NCBI GenBank assembly: GCA_036960175.1
Contig: JBALWH010000016.1
Span: 29,993-93,992, forward strand
Reading direction: 5' to 3'
DNA from: Motiliproteus sp036960175
Lineage (GTDB): Bacteria; Pseudomonadota; Gammaproteobacteria; Pseudomonadales; Balneatricaceae
Length of the DNA: 64,000 nucleotides
How positions within the stretch are numbered: the first letter of the stretch is position 1; each line of letters starts with the position of its first letter. Position numbers and translations under genes: made by a program. Below, in pieces: positions 62,665 through 64,000 of this stretch. The notes under the pieces are model-generated. The model saw only the letters and a program-made list of their open reading frames with translations. It was not told where the DNA came from and did no database searches.

Positions 62665-62827
62665 GGGTAGCGATCTCCGAATAGGTTTTTAAAATTTAGC
62701 GTGGTTGCTGATATACAGACTAGCAACAGATGAGCGGAGAGGGGTTAACCTATGGTGATTTGTTGGTGATATTTTTGTGATATTTGGACGCGGAGGGGGT
62801 TGCCTTGAGTCAGGGGCTCGTTTTTAC

Positions 62828-63790
62828 CTAACAGCAGGTATCGGTAGTATTGGTTTCCAGCATGTAACCTTGCTTAGATACGGATTTTAAAGGTAATCCG
62901 GGGGCCTTCTTTCTAAGCCTTAAAACAAGCGCCCGTAAGGATGAGGTCCCGACTACAACGTCAGGCCATACCAGTCGTTCCAGCTGCTGGTGAGAAACAA
63001 TTGTGTTGGGTTGTTCTGCAAGATTTTTCAGAAGTACTTTCTCTTTGACGGTCAATGTCACCAGTTTTTGGCCCTGGAAGAGGCTGGTTGTATGCAAGCA
63101 GAAGCGGAAATCTCGATGAAGTTGCACTGGATTATCGGTTTTTACAGCTGCTTGTGTATTGGCGGTGTTTTCCTTTTTGTTTAGTGCTGACTTTAAGCGC
63201 AGTTTGTAAGATTCCAGCTCATCCTCTATTTTTAGTCGCTTGACGTTATTGCGGTAGGCGCGAATAAGATTGCTGCAAGTAGAAAGAAAAGGTGCGAGGT
63301 CTTCCACCAAGGCTTGGTTGTATCCGCCTTGGCGATTGGCAATGCCAACAACACCCTGCAACTGGTTATCACTATAAAAGGGTAATCCAAGAAAGCAGTT
63401 CAAAGGAGGGTGTCCTTTGGGCAGGCCTCCCGAGCGTGGGTCCTTAGCGGGGGCATTGGAAATAACAGGCTGTGCAGTTTTTAGTACGTCACCATAAAGG
63501 GAGTTTAGTTTTCCGAAGATCATCCCTTTTTCTGCGGTTTCTTGGTAAAGCTTGCGAGTGTCTGCGCTCCAGGCGATATCAGTGGTGGCATAGCTTTGGA
63601 TATAAGGCGTGCCATCGGCGTTGTGAAAAACCTCTCCGATAAAACCATATTCGCTGTGGGTTAGTTTCAACAGGTCTTTGAGTAGGCCATTAAACAGCAG
63701 GTAGGGATTTGACTCGCTGATATACCGAGACAAGGTGTTGCTGATGGTTTCTAGTAATTCGATATGGTTTAGCTGATGAGGGTGTGGCAT
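62828..63790 (-). CDS. GAF-domain winged-helix transcription regulator
   Basis: A 320-residue protein with an unusual one-component layout. An N-terminal GAF domain (about residues 10-175; GFIGEVFHNADGTPYI, LNCFLGLPFYSDNQLQGVVGIAN) is joined by a coiled coil to an OmpR-type winged-helix DNA-binding domain (about 235-315; LTVKEKVLLKNLAEQPNTIVSHQQLERLVW, RALVLRLRKKAPG). There is no receiver domain or membrane segment. The GAF domain may sense a small molecule or haem. The adjacent globin gene starts 163 bp downstream on the same strand and could be a target, which is speculation. Confidence 0.8.
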   Translation of the reverse strand: MPHPHQLNHIELLETISNTLSRYISESNPYLLFNGLLKDLLKLTHSEYGFIGEVFHNADGTPYIQSYATTDIAWSADTRKLYQETAEKGMIFGKLNSLYGDVLKTAQPVISNAPAKDPRSGGLPKGHPPLNCFLGLPFYSDNQLQGVVGIANRQGGYNQALVEDLAPFLSTCSNLIRAYRNNVKRLKIEDELESYKLRLKSALNKKENTANTQAAVKTDNPVQLHRDFRFCLHTTSLFQGQKLVTLTVKEKVLLKNLAEQPNTIVSHQQLERLVWPDVVVGTSSLRALVLRLRKKAPGLPLKSVSKQGYMLETNTTDTCC

Positions 63791-63949
63791 AAGCAGAATT
63801 GATCCGAAAACAACGCAGATAGTACAGAGTTTACAGGGATTGCTTTGATTGGCAATTAAGTCAGAAGGAGAGCTGATTGCATTTTTTTGTATCTGGATTT
63901 AGAAAAAGCATTCGACGTTTCAAGATTAGCTGAACGATTGTCAGCTAAA

Positions 63950-64000
63950 TGGTCGGGGTAGAGAGATTCGAACTCCCGACATCCTGCTCCCAAAGCAGGC
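63950..64000 (-). tRNA. tRNA-Pro (TGG), 5' part outside window
   Basis: On the minus strand the 3' half of a tRNA is readable: anticodon arm CCTGC-TTTGGGA-GCAGG with anticodon TGG, a TTCGAAT T-loop and an encoded CCA at 63952-63950. The D arm and acceptor 5' strand lie beyond the edge. tRNA genes are frequent integration sites, but no integrase is seen here. Confidence 0.9.

Noticed and set aside
63950..64000. Integrative element anchored at tRNA-Pro
   Set aside because: No integrase, attachment duplicate or mobile genes are visible on the window side of the tRNA.

Overview
The window looks like a chromosomal segment of a free-living, flagellated, respiring marine-type gammaproteobacterium, perhaps Oceanospirillales-like. 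This is inferred from gene content: rnfABCDGE-nth, PntAB, the FlgT/FlgO/FlgP H-ring genes, a Pseudomonas-type cysI-DUF934 pair with an APS-type CysH, EfpL, a TRAP-TAXI transporter and PEP-CTERM proteins. Base composition is near 50% GC with no obvious large shift. About 55 genes are densely packed on both strands, with no transposase, integrase, CRISPR array or rRNA. A truncated tRNA-Pro closes the right edge.

Left part (1-15.5 kb): an edge-truncated periplasmic binding protein; a D-2-hydroxyglutarate dehydrogenase-type flavo/iron-sulfur enzyme with a divergent LysR; a DctB/DctD-like two-component pair; then a near-consensus sigma-54 promoter driving a TAXI receptor, a fused TRAP permease, an L-2-hydroxyglutarate oxidase and an atypical SDR. 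The simplest reading is regulated uptake and oxidation of a C5 dicarboxylate or 2-hydroxyacid. A LuxR-type regulator with a degenerate receiver follows.

15.5-29.7 kb is mixed: two PEP-CTERM surface proteins (the second with an apparent frameshift in a C7 tract), an EF-hand-like calcium-binding protein, a CBS protein, a three-haem cytochrome, topoisomerase III, PntAB, a 1.2-kb stretch with no recognisable gene, a DUF2167 protein, and a decayed duplicate of the 3' end of nth lying 1.15 kb from the intact gene.

29.7-44.8 kb is the redox and sulfur core. The Rnf complex operon is followed by cysDN, a TSUP permease, cysI, a DUF934 gene, cysH and cysG. CysN ends in a dead APS kinase-like domain, which fits a pathway in which CysH reduces APS directly.

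44.9-53.3 kb holds EfpL, the flagellar H-ring genes, ferrochelatase, RlmB, the GlnK-AmtB nitrogen module with sigma-54 and NtrC sites, and a MOSC protein.

53.4-58.7 kb is the most unusual locus: a minus-strand cluster of a TlpA-like thioredoxin, two secreted proteins built from NPCAA/NPCAAK repeats (one with a c-haem domain between two repeat blocks), a five-haem cytochrome, a small cupredoxin-like secreted protein and a YeeE/TsuA-type sulfur-compound transporter. It looks like an envelope redox or metal/thiol system that I cannot match to a described one. The right end carries a LysR divergent from hppD, a class III adenylate cyclase, a truncated haemoglobin and a GAF-winged-helix regulator.
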